From: Bacteroidales bacterium UBA5548
GTDB taxonomy: Bacteria; Bacteroidota; Bacteroidia; Bacteroidales; UBA932
NCBI GenBank assembly: GCA_002425935.1
Contig: DINE01000030.1
Coordinates: 24,050-47,094 of the forward strand
DNA length: 23,045 nucleotides
Direction: 5' to 3'
The notes beneath the pieces are model-generated. The model was not told the origin of the DNA and did no database searches. It was given only the letters and a program-made list of their open reading frames with translations. The position numbers and the translations under genes are program-made. Below, one piece after another: positions 14,475 to 21,722 of the stretch; position 1 is the stretch's first letter, and every line of letters begins with the position of its first letter.

Positions 14475-16816
14475 GAAAAACTCTTCTATTCCTGTTTGTA
14501 ATTCTGATACCGGCTCTGCCTTTAATAGGTCAGGAGAGCACCGGAGAGGATAGATATGTACGTCTGATTAAGGCAAATACTGCCGAAATGTATCAGAACG
14601 AATCCAGGAATGTAAGAAGGATAACCGGTCCGGCTCAATTTCTCCACAACAATACTCTGCTCATTTGTGACACAGCAATCTGGAATGTAAGCCTTAATAC
14701 TGTTGACGCAATCGGCAATGTTAAGATTATCCAGAACAACACTTCGCTCTCAGGTGACAGAATTCACTATATTGCAGACAGCTCTCTTGCCAAGGTAAGA
14801 GGTCACATCGTTGAATTAATGGACCGCGACAGCAACAGATTGCGCACCTTTTATCTGGATTTTAATACAAAAGACAGTATTGCCTGGTTTTACGAAGGAG
14901 GCGCAATGGTTGATAAGAAAGGCAATATAATTGAGAGTATTCGCGGAACCTATGACTCCAAAATTGAGAAGTTCAAGTTTCAGGAGAAGGTAGAGATGAT
15001 GTCCGACTCACTTGTATTACGTTCAGATTCATTAGCCTATTATGCAAATGAGAACAGGGCCGAATTCCTTGGGCAGACATACATCTGGCAAAGCAACTCA
15101 TATCTAAAAGCAGGCTACGGCTGGTATGAGAGGGATAAAGAGAGGTACAACTTTGAAAAGAGCGTCTATATGCTCGACCCAAAAACAGAGGTTTGGGCGG
15201 ACAGAATCTACTATAACGCACCTTCTGGAGAGGCAGAACTTTTCAGGGACATACAGATACTAGACACCGTGCAGTCTGTTATTATGTTTTCTGATTATGC
15301 AAAATATAACCGGGAACCTGTATCAGCCAGACTGTACAATAACCCATCGATAGCTGTTTACTCCGTTGAGAATAATAAACCCGATACCCTCTTTCTTGCA
15401 GCAGATACAATGCTGTACAATTCGGTTCCAAAATTTCTTGCTGACTCTGCAACCGTTGCACAAGCTCTAAAACGATACGAGCAATCTAAAATTGACCCTT
15501 TTGCCGTTGTTACCGGAAAAAATCAGAACGTTCCGGGCCAACAATCAGAAATTACGGCGAACAGCCCAAATAGCAGTCCAAAAAAGATTAACCCCAATCA
15601 GGGGGAATCGACCCTTGCAGGAGGTCTGAACGCAGTAACTGCCGGCATTAATATAGATGTGACTTTAAAAGATTCGTTGCAAAAACTGCCTCCGGACACT
15701 GCAAAAATACAATCTGACACCCTTGCCAAAACTTTAACCGCTCCTGCAAAATTAAATGACACTCAAACAGTCTCTGCTTCAGTAACGCAAGATACAATTA
15801 ATAAAGCTCAAACAATCAGTGTTGCTGTAGCACAGGATTCACTTGCAAAAGCTCAAACAATCAACGCAAACGTAGTAAAGGACTCACTTGCAAAAGTTCA
15901 AACAATCAGCGCAAACGTTGCACAGGATTCACTTGCCCGCACAACCGCCGGCTCTTCTGCATCAACACCAGACTCCTTGAAAATCAACACTCCGCAATCC
16001 TTAACAAAAGATAGTGTCGCTCCTGTCGATTCAACACTAATCCGATTTATCGAGGCCAACAAAAATGTAAGATTTTACAGAAGCAATCTGCAAGGCAAAT
16101 GCGACAGCCTTATCTTTAACTCCGTTGACTCACTTATAAGGCTTTTCAAAGATCCCGTAATGTGGAACGATAAAAACCAGTTTACATCAGACAGTATTCA
16201 ATTGGTTACAGACAATAAAAAGCTTAGAAAAGTAGAGTTCCTGTCAAATGCTTTTGCAATGGCAAAAGAGGACACCTTGCACTATAATCAGATAAAAGCT
16301 ACCGACCTGATAGCTCACTTTACCGATGGGGAGTTGTCTCGCTTTGATGCTTTTGGAGGGGTAAATATGCTCATTTTCTTAGCAGAGGACAGCCTTCTGA
16401 CGACTATGAATCATAAAGAGTGCAAGACGATGACGTCAAAAATTGCAAATCAAACACTCGTCAGAGACAAATGTATAGATAACGCTAAAAGTGTAATCTA
16501 CCCTCTTTTCGATCTTGAACCTGCAAAAAAACGACTTCGAGGATTTAATATTAGAGAGAGTGAGAGGCCTGCAGACAGGTTCGCTGTGTGCAACAGAGAG
16601 ATTAAGAGGTCGGAGAGAGAAGTTGCACTTAAGGTTGAGCTTCCTTCCTTTACTCAGACAAACAGGTTCTTTAGGATAGCTCCGGAAATCCCGGAAGTAA
16701 TAATCAAGACACGTGAACCAAAAGTGCCCGATCCCGCAAAGCTTGACGCCGAGGGTACAGCCGAAACAACCGAGCAAAGCACAGATAAAACCACAACCGA
16801 AGGCACACTTCAATAA
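14471..16816 (+). CDS. OstA/LptA-like organic solvent tolerance protein
   Basis: A 781-residue secreted protein with a signal peptide (about 1-20, PLIG-Q) followed by an OstA-like beta-jellyroll region at about 25-340. The region has recurrent short strands such as LLICDTAIWNVSLNTVDAIGNVKI and LSGDRIHYIADSSLAKVRGHI, typical of LptA/LptD-N folds that carry LPS across the periplasm. A second OstA-like segment (about 515-660: KNVRFYRSNLQGKCDSLIF, LRKVEFLSNAFAMAKED) follows. Between them lies a low-complexity linker (about 350-515) with four tandem 15-residue repeats. The C-terminal tail is Thr/Glu-rich. The start overlaps the SurA-like gene by ATGA. The stop codon lies at the outer edge of the 144-bp palindromic element downstream. 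Confidence 0.88.
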   Translation: MRKTLLFLFVILIPALPLIGQESTGEDRYVRLIKANTAEMYQNESRNVRRITGPAQFLHNNTLLICDTAIWNVSLNTVDAIGNVKIIQNNTSLSGDRIHYIADSSLAKVRGHIVELMDRDSNRLRTFYLDFNTKDSIAWFYEGGAMVDKKGNIIESIRGTYDSKIEKFKFQEKVEMMSDSLVLRSDSLAYYANENRAEFLGQTYIWQSNSYLKAGYGWYERDKERYNFEKSVYMLDPKTEVWADRIYYNAPSGEAELFRDIQILDTVQSVIMFSDYAKYNREPVSARLYNNPSIAVYSVENNKPDTLFLAADTMLYNSVPKFLADSATVAQALKRYEQSKIDPFAVVTGKNQNVPGQQSEITANSPNSSPKKINPNQGESTLAGGLNAVTAGINIDVTLKDSLQKLPPDTAKIQSDTLAKTLTAPAKLNDTQTVSASVTQDTINKAQTISVAVAQDSLAKAQTINANVVKDSLAKVQTISANVAQDSLARTTAGSSASTPDSLKINTPQSLTKDSVAPVDSTLIRFIEANKNVRFYRSNLQGKCDSLIFNSVDSLIRLFKDPVMWNDKNQFTSDSIQLVTDNKKLRKVEFLSNAFAMAKEDTLHYNQIKATDLIAHFTDGELSRFDAFGGVNMLIFLAEDSLLTTMNHKECKTMTSKIANQTLVRDKCIDNAKSVIYPLFDLEPAKKRLRGFNIRESERPADRFAVCNREIKRSEREVALKVELPSFTQTNRFFRIAPEIPEVIIKTREPKVPDPAKLDAEGTAETTEQSTDKTTTEGTLQ
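15761..15940 (+). repeat. Four tandem 45-bp repeats within the OstA-like gene
   Basis: Four in-frame 45-base units (15761, 15806, 15851, 15896) encode residues 431-490. Copies 2-4 follow the pattern xQTIsaNVaqDSLAK and are nearly identical at the DNA level; copy 1 (TQTVSASVTQDTINK) is more diverged. Further DSL/DTL-K motifs on both sides (for example KDSLQK and SDTLAK before them) look like older decayed units. The region is a low-complexity spacer between two OstA-like parts and is a likely site of copy-number change. Confidence 0.9.
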
Positions 16817-16957
16817 TCTCCGCGCCACTTTTGTTCAACTTACTAATAATAAAGCACTTCAAAAATAGACTCCAACGAGAGCACCTTTAATCTCGTTAAA
16901 GTCTCTTTTGCAAACAGCTCAAATACAATGGGTTGAACAAAAGTGGCGCGGAGATTA
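16814..16957. repeat. 144-bp concentric palindromic element, MITE-like
   Basis: A perfect 26-bp inverted repeat (16814-16839 and 16932-16957) encloses a second inverted repeat, AGACT-CC-AACGAGA (16867-16880) with TCTCGTT-AA-AGTCT (16891-16904). Both share exactly the same centre (16885.5), and weaker pairing (AAAA/TTTT at 16862-16865 and 16906-16909) lies between them. Both outer ends are the dinucleotide TA, the target duplicated by IS630/Tc1-mariner-type elements. No reading frame fits inside. Removing the element with one TA leaves the OstA-like stop codon TAA unchanged and brings the terminator at 16961 to within a few bases of it. Family assignment is inference; a very large terminator or REP-like hairpin is the alternative. 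Confidence 0.6.
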
Positions 16958-16960
16958 AAG

Positions 16961-16993
16961 AACCCCGAAAGTTGATATTTAACTTTTGGGGTT
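16961..16993. terminator. Bidirectional-type terminator between the ostA-like gene and glyA
   Basis: AACCCCGAAAGTT (16961-16973) pairs over 13 bases with AACTTTTGGGGTT (16981-16993), with a single G-T wobble and a 7-base loop. T-runs on either side are weak (CTTTAAT on the minus strand). It sits between two convergent genes, so it probably ends both. A further 7-bp stem, CCAAAGT (17021-17027) with ACTTTGG (17055-17061), lies directly after the glyA stop codon. Confidence 0.65.
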
Positions 16994-17065
16994 CACATTA
17001 TGTATTCAATCTTTCTGACACCAAAGTGTTTGATTTCAGACTGCCTGCATTCAGACTTTGGTTTG

Positions 17066-18346
17066 CTACCAGATGTTAAGTGGCAATCCGTGCATTTTCT
17101 TTCTGGCCTGTTCTCTTACTTCTGCAATAACAGTTTCGTTTTCAGGATTTGAAAGCACCTTGTCAATCAGGTCAACAATAAACGGCATATCCTTTTCAAT
17201 CAAACCTCTGGATGTTACTGCCGGAGTTCCGACCCTGATTCCGGAGGTCTGGAAAGGAGATCTGCTGTCAAACGGAACCATGTTTTTGTTAACAGTAATA
17301 TCTGCAGTAACCAGTGCTTTCTCAGCAGCCTTTCCTGTAAGATCAGGGAACTTGCTTCTGAGATCAATCAGCATAAGATGATTGTCTGTTCCGCCGGAAA
17401 TAATTTTGTATCCTCTGTCTGTAAAGGCAGCAGCCATTGCAGCAGCATTCTTTTGTACCTGAATCTGGTATGCTTTGAATTCAGGCTGAAGTGCTTCAAA
17501 GAATGAGACAGCTTTTGCAGCAATACAGTGCTCAAGCGGGCCACCCTGAATTCCTGGGAAGACACTTGAATTTAATACTGCAGACATCATCTTTGTTTCG
17601 CCTTTAGGAGTTTTAATTCCAAAAGGGTTTTCAAAGTCTTTACCCATTAAAATTATTCCGCCACGAGGGCCTCTGAGAGTCTTATGAGTAGTTGATGTTA
17701 CAATATGTGCGTACTTTACAGGGTTTTCAAGCAGACCGGCGGCAATCAGTCCTGCCGGGTGCGCCATATCAACCAAAAAGAGAGCTCCAACCTTGTCTGC
17801 GATTTCTCTCATTCTTGCCCAGTTCCATTCTCTTGAGTAGGCCGAGGCACCACCTATCAGCATCTTAGGTTTATGTTCAAGAGCTTTGCGCTCCATATCA
17901 TCGTAGTCAATTGTACCGGTCTCTTCGCTTACCTGATAAGCTACAGCATTATACCATAAACCGGACATATTAACAGGAGAACCATGAGTCAGGTGGCCAC
18001 CGTGCGCAAGGTCAAGTCCCATAAATGTATCACCAGGCTTGAGGCAAGCCATGAATACAGCCATGTTGGCTTGTGCTCCGGAGTGAGGCTGTACGTTTGC
18101 GTACTCTGCACCAAACAGTTGACAAAGACGGTCGATTGCCAGTTGTTCAACCATGTCCACTACCTCGCACCCGCCATAATATCTGGCGCCGGGATAACCC
18201 TCTGCGTATTTATTGGTAAGTACCGATCCTAAAGCAGCAAGTACCTGGGGACTGACAAAGTTTTCCGAAGCTATCAATTCGATACCGTGCAGTTGACGGT
18301 TCTCTTCTTTTTTTATAAGTTCCGAAATTTGAAGATCTTGTTTCAT
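17066..18346 (-). CDS. glyA: Serine hydroxymethyltransferase
   Basis: GlyA interconverts serine and glycine with transfer of a one-carbon unit to tetrahydrofolate, in the cytoplasm, using pyridoxal phosphate. The 426-residue protein is full length and carries the family motifs HGIELIASENFVS (20-32), NKYAEGYPGARYYGG (45-59), LDLAHGGHLTHG (111-122), LVDMAHPAGL (191-200) and the cofactor-binding lysine Lys222 in VTSTTHKTLRGPRGG. It stands alone on the minus strand, convergent with the guaB-ostA operon, with a -7 box 39 bases upstream of the start codon. It supplies one-carbon units for purine synthesis, but I see no direct regulatory link with guaB. Confidence 0.98.
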   Translation of the reverse strand: MKQDLQISELIKKEENRQLHGIELIASENFVSPQVLAALGSVLTNKYAEGYPGARYYGGCEVVDMVEQLAIDRLCQLFGAEYANVQPHSGAQANMAVFMACLKPGDTFMGLDLAHGGHLTHGSPVNMSGLWYNAVAYQVSEETGTIDYDDMERKALEHKPKMLIGGASAYSREWNWARMREIADKVGALFLVDMAHPAGLIAAGLLENPVKYAHIVTSTTHKTLRGPRGGIILMGKDFENPFGIKTPKGETKMMSAVLNSSVFPGIQGGPLEHCIAAKAVSFFEALQPEFKAYQIQVQKNAAAMAAAFTDRGYKIISGGTDNHLMLIDLRSKFPDLTGKAAEKALVTADITVNKNMVPFDSRSPFQTSGIRVGTPAVTSRGLIEKDMPFIVDLIDKVLSNPENETVIAEVREQARKKMHGLPLNIW

Positions 18347-18384
18347 TATAGTTTCTTTTTTTACTCGTTTGAAAAAAGAGTCCC

Positions 18385-18392
18385 CAAAGGTA
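18385..18392 (-). promoter_or_regulatory. Predicted -7 box of glyA
   Basis: On the minus strand this reads TACCTTTG, a perfect TAnnTTTG, 39 bases before the glyA start codon. No good -33 TTTG is present at normal spacing. The gap to the upstream M56 gene (75 bases) holds no obvious terminator, so read-through is also possible. Confidence 0.45.
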
Positions 18393-18421
18393 CAAAAAAA
18401 ATTGTGTTAATTGCTTTTATT

Positions 18422-20053
18422 TTACTTTTTTAGGTTTATTAAGATAACTCCATTCTTGCCTTTCTCGCCATACTCTTTGATTGCAGCCTCTCCTTTGAGA
18501 ACTTTTATCGATGATATGCTCTTCGGGTCAATATCTTTGGACGATGAGCTCTCCTGCACCACTCCGTCGATAACATAAAGTGGGTTGTCGGAGCGGTCCG
18601 ATAACCTCACTGCAACATTTTTGACTACTTCCCCATTTGACTCTTTTGAGTCACCCTTAGTAGTAATCACCACAACACCATTTTTAGCCTTCTCTCCAAA
18701 CTCGGCAGTTGCTTTGGCGCCTCTAAATACTCTAACCTCCTTTATATCTTTTGAATCAATTTGTTTAATAAACATTGTGTCTTTTTCAACTCCATCTACA
18801 AAGAGAAGTACATTTAAACTGTCGCCATTTTTTGATGAGAAGGTGGCAACTCTGTTGTTTTTAACCGAGTCCGATGTATAGACAAAAGTATTAATCTTGG
18901 TTCTAATAACAGCTCTTGTTGAATCATTTACAGACCGGCGGATAATTATGGTGTCTAATTCAACTTTTTCAGAATTTGTCTTTTTGATAATAATTGTATT
19001 GCCGGAAGCTTGCTTTAAATCATTAACGGTAACTTTTATGGACTCATTAACGTAAGCTTGTTTGGAATCACTGCCGGAAGTATTCTTTTTAACTTTAATT
19101 GTGTCGGCCTGAATAAAATCTTTAATTTTGACTTCAGAAACGGGAGCCATTACTGATGTAACCTCCTCGGAGGCAAATGCTGCTACCGCAAATAGTGAAA
19201 GAGGCAATACATAAAGCACTCTTAGTGCTGACCATAAGGTAGATTTTTTCTTTGTAATCATGGTAATTCTGTTTTTAAGTTTACTGTGGTTAAAGCTGTT
19301 GGCTATAGAGTAGAGCCTGTCGCCAACAGCTTTTTTAATTAATAATAGTTGGTAGGCGGAAGCGTCAATTCCGCTTTTTATTACGGCATCATCTGCCTGA
19401 TATTCATGAATATTTTTTATCTCCTGTTTAAAGAGCCACGCTGCGGGGTTAAACCAATGTACGATCTTGACTATCTCGCTTAAAATCATATCTGCCGAGT
19501 GCCAATTCTTTATATGTGCATTTTCGTGCAGCACAATCTCTCTCCCATTTTCATTGTAGTCATTTTCAGAGATTACAATGTATTTCATCCATGAAAAAGG
19601 GGCGATTTTCTCTTTGTGTATAACGATAACTATTCCATCGTCCGATTTGATTCTTTTACCATGCTCTGTCCGGCGAATCAGATGAGCCATTCTAATAATT
19701 GAAATGGCAGATACAGACATAGTTATTAACACACCTGTCAGGTAGATAATGACAATAAAAACCGGCCAATTGGTACTGGAGGCTTCATCTGCTCCTGCAG
19801 CAATAACAGTATCGTCACTAAACCCGGCAAGCTGAATTAATTGCTCAAGGTTGAGTGATATTGAGTTGCTCAAAAGAGCCTCATTGCCCGGTAATTTTAT
19901 GAGGGGTATAACAACAGACAAGAGTGATATCAGAAGCAATACAACTCTGTTAAAAAGGTGAAATGTCTCTCTGCTGAGCATCACTTTGTAGAAAAGGTAA
20001 AAGGCAGCAAGTGACAAAGACGATTTTAAAATATAGACAAGAAAATCACCCAT
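18422..20053 (-). CDS. M56 (BlaR1/MecR1-like) membrane protease with two TonB-plug-like modules
   Basis: A 543-residue integral membrane protein. Hydrophobic segments lie at about 5-25, 35-53, 97-121 and 272-294. The cytoplasmic-facing M56 zinc protease has HENAH (176-180) as HExxH and Glu217 in HEYQADD as likely third ligand, with the family NPAAW (202-206). After the last membrane segment the periplasmic part (295-543) has no penicillin-binding domain. It ends in two related modules (about 413-466 and 488-541), each with a VDG/IDG turn, a DIKEVRV/SISSIKV strand, EFGEKAKNGV/EYGEKGKNGV and a terminal beta strand, resembling TonB-receptor plug domains. It starts 8 bases after the blaI-like gene; by analogy it should inactivate that repressor on signal. 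The signal is unknown. Confidence 0.9.
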   Translation of the reverse strand: MGDFLVYILKSSLSLAAFYLFYKVMLSRETFHLFNRVVLLLISLLSVVIPLIKLPGNEALLSNSISLNLEQLIQLAGFSDDTVIAAGADEASSTNWPVFIVIIYLTGVLITMSVSAISIIRMAHLIRRTEHGKRIKSDDGIVIVIHKEKIAPFSWMKYIVISENDYNENGREIVLHENAHIKNWHSADMILSEIVKIVHWFNPAAWLFKQEIKNIHEYQADDAVIKSGIDASAYQLLLIKKAVGDRLYSIANSFNHSKLKNRITMITKKKSTLWSALRVLYVLPLSLFAVAAFASEEVTSVMAPVSEVKIKDFIQADTIKVKKNTSGSDSKQAYVNESIKVTVNDLKQASGNTIIIKKTNSEKVELDTIIIRRSVNDSTRAVIRTKINTFVYTSDSVKNNRVATFSSKNGDSLNVLLFVDGVEKDTMFIKQIDSKDIKEVRVFRGAKATAEFGEKAKNGVVVITTKGDSKESNGEVVKNVAVRLSDRSDNPLYVIDGVVQESSSSKDIDPKSISSIKVLKGEAAIKEYGEKGKNGVILINLKK

Positions 20054-20061
20054 AGATTTTT

Positions 20062-20427
20062 TTATTGAGATTTCTTACCCTCTGCAAGTTCAATTAGCCT
20101 TTTGAGCTCTTCGACTGATATCTTCTCCTCTTCTATAAATGTGGAGACAAGCCCCAAATATGAGCTTTTGAAATATTTGTTTACCACATTCTGAAGAGCA
20201 CCTCTTTTGTACTCCTCCTCGTCTATGATATGAAAATACTGAAATGTACTTCCGTAGGATGTGTGTGAGAGAAAACCTTTCTCCTCCAGACCTCTTACAA
20301 TTGTAGAGAGAGTATTAAAGTGGGGTTTTGGGTCTGAATAGAGCTCCACAATCTCCCTGACAAAGAGTGGGCCATTTTGCCAGAAAAAGCTCATTATCTC
20401 CTCTTCCTTAACTGTTAACTTCTTCAT
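20062..20427 (-). CDS. BlaI/MecI-family transcriptional repressor
   Basis: A 121-residue winged-helix protein of the BlaI/MecI/CopY family. The DNA-binding part covers about 1-75, with LTVKEEEIMSFFWQNGPLFV at the start and the recognition region PHFNTLSTIVRGLEEKGFL (about 34-52). A C-terminal helical dimerisation part follows. Such repressors bind dyad operators as dimers and are inactivated by the paired M56 protease, whose gene follows 8 bases downstream. The upstream region has a predicted promoter overlapped by an array of TAGTT-N4-AACTA dyads, so autorepression is very likely. Targets outside this operon cannot be seen. Confidence 0.93.
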   Translation of the reverse strand: MKKLTVKEEEIMSFFWQNGPLFVREIVELYSDPKPHFNTLSTIVRGLEEKGFLSHTSYGSTFQYFHIIDEEEYKRGALQNVVNKYFKSSYLGLVSTFIEEEKISVEELKRLIELAEGKKSQ

Positions 20428-20497
20428 ATAATTCTATTTAAATATACCTTTCAAATAATATTTCTAAACCAGACTTTGCTTACGCTGGTTGTACCGT

Positions 20498-20531
20498 TTT
20501 CATATGATTATATTGCTTTCATATAATTATA
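20498..20531 (-). repeat. Pair of 15-bp direct repeats in the blaI-like leader
   Basis: TTTCATATGATTATA (20498-20512) and TTTCATATAATTATA (20517-20531) differ at one position and start 19 bases apart. On the minus strand each begins with TATAAT. They lie at or just after the expected transcription start of the blaI-like gene. They could be a second protein site or alternative -10-like boxes. Confidence 0.5.
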
Positions 20532-20534
20532 AAA

Positions 20535-20565
20535 CAAAAATAACTAATAAATTTAGTTATGCAAC
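20535..20565 (-). promoter_or_regulatory. Predicted promoter of the blaI-M56 operon
   Basis: On the minus strand GTTG (20562-20565) and TATTTTTG (20535-20542) are separated by exactly 19 bases, matching the Bacteroides primary sigma pattern with one mismatch in the -33 box. The -33 box falls within one dyad of the operator array and the -7 box touches another half-site. The implied leader is about 100 bases. Confidence 0.6.
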
Positions 20566-20600
20566 TATTTTTATTAGTTATGCAACTAAATCCATTAGTT
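20542..20600. promoter_or_regulatory. Operator array with 21-bp period (probable BlaI-type sites)
   Basis: Two identical dyads TAGTTATGCAACTA (TAGTT-N4-AACTA) lie at 20554-20567 and 20575-20588. A half-site AACTA at 20542-20546 and a half-site TAGTT at 20596-20600 continue the same register, so four sites step by exactly 21 bases, two helical turns. The array covers the -33 box and adjoins the -7 box of the blaI-like gene. BlaI-family operators are typically short dyads in their own promoters; assignment to this repressor is inference from that and from position. Confidence 0.7.
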
Positions 20601-20618
20601 ATTGTTTGGATACTGTAC

Positions 20619-20633
20619 TCCGGTTTACCCGGA
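20619..20633 (-). terminator. Weak hairpin after the SPFH gene
   Basis: TCCGG (20619-20623) pairs with CCGGA (20629-20633) around 5 bases, just after the SPFH stop codon on the minus strand. No T-run follows, so it is at best a weak terminator. Confidence 0.3.
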
Positions 20634-20642
20634 TTGTAGCAA

Positions 20643-21614
20643 TTAGTCTCCTGTATTAATGACAGGTTGAGCAGCTTCGTCGGCGCAAAGCACTACAAGC
20701 AGATTGGAAACCATCTTCACTTTTGACTCTTTGTCAAACTTTGCAATACCTTCGTTGTCAATTTTATCAAGTGCCATTTTCACCATGGAAACAGCCCCCT
20801 CTACAATTTTTTCTCTAGCTGCAATGACCGCAGCAGCCTGCTGGCGTCTCAACATAACAGCAGCTATTTCTGGCGCGTAGGCCAGATAATTTATTCTTGC
20901 CTCACACACCTCTATTCCTGCCATACTGAGTCTGTTATTTAGCTCTTTAACCAACTGCTGATTTATCTCATCACCCCCTCCTCTGAGTGTAAGCTGACTA
21001 TCTGACACCTCATTATCATCGTAGGCATACTGTCCGGCAACCTGCCTTAGTGCTGCATCTGACTGCACCTTAACAAAATTTTCAAATGCGTTCATCCTGT
21101 TTCCCACTGTCTGATCTCCGGAAACCGCACCAGGTTGAACACCCGATCTTGCCATAGTTTGTGCATCTATTTCAAACATAGCCTTATATGTGTCCTTTAA
21201 GCGCCATACAAGTACCAATCCAATCATTATTGGATTGCCTGCTTTATCGTTAACCTTTATCGGCTTAACATCCAGGTTTCGGGCTCTTAGTGAGAGTTTC
21301 TTTTTGGCCGTGAATGGGTTAACCCAAAAATATCCTGTACTTTTAAATGTGCCTTTGTACTTTCCGAAAAATACCATCGCTCTGGCTTCGTTTGGCTCGA
21401 GTTGCATAAATCCGGCCCATAAAAGCATTGAGGTGAGAAATCCTGCAATTGAGACAATTACAATCCAGTCACCGAATAGCTGAGTCTGAAAGACAAGTGC
21501 CACAGAGACTGCAATTAGCAGAAAGTCAACAAAGAGCATAAGAAATCCGTTTAGACAAACTCCTTTAAAGGGGTGTTCGCCGGTTACCGCTGTTGTTTTA
21601 GGTGAAGTTTCCAT
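20643..21614 (-). CDS. SPFH/band-7 (stomatin/prohibitin-like) membrane protein
   Basis: The 323-residue protein has two hydrophobic segments near the N-terminus (about 22-43 and 48-68) and a band-7 domain at about 70-285. The domain start is recognisable as LEPNEARAMVFFGKYKGTFKSTGYFWVNPF, and its end by the Ala/Arg-rich helix ending APEIAAVMLRRQQAAAVIAAREKIVEGA. SPFH proteins form large oligomeric rings at membranes and often associate with proteases or microdomains; a specific role here is not evident. It is in the same orientation as the OmpA gene upstream but separated from it by a strong terminator, and it is followed by the blaI promoter region. Likely a single-gene unit. Confidence 0.92.
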   Translation of the reverse strand: METSPKTTAVTGEHPFKGVCLNGFLMLFVDFLLIAVSVALVFQTQLFGDWIVIVSIAGFLTSMLLWAGFMQLEPNEARAMVFFGKYKGTFKSTGYFWVNPFTAKKKLSLRARNLDVKPIKVNDKAGNPIMIGLVLVWRLKDTYKAMFEIDAQTMARSGVQPGAVSGDQTVGNRMNAFENFVKVQSDAALRQVAGQYAYDDNEVSDSQLTLRGGGDEINQQLVKELNNRLSMAGIEVCEARINYLAYAPEIAAVMLRRQQAAAVIAAREKIVEGAVSMVKMALDKIDNEGIAKFDKESKVKMVSNLLVVLCADEAAQPVINTGD

Positions 21615-21663
21615 TGTAAATATTTTAGAGGAACTAAGTTAAGAAAAATAGTGTACCACTGTA

Positions 21664-21700
21664 ATAAAAAAAGCGGGCTTCCCGTGTGGATAGCCCGCTT
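21664..21700 (-). terminator. Intrinsic terminator of the OmpA gene
   Basis: AAGCGGGCT (21671-21679) pairs perfectly with AGCCCGCTT (21692-21700) around 12 bases. On the minus strand the stem leads into a run of seven T, about 25 bases after the OmpA stop codon. Confidence 0.9.
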
Positions 21701-21722
21701 AAAGTTTAATATCAGACAATGA

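Noticed and set aside
16840..16931. A transposase fragment or small gene inside the palindromic element
   Set aside because: The interior is only about 90 bases, AT-rich and without a usable frame on either strand.
18422..20427. A beta-lactam resistance switch (blaI-blaR1)
   Set aside because: The M56 protein has no penicillin-binding sensor domain and no beta-lactamase gene is nearby, so only the family relationship is supported.
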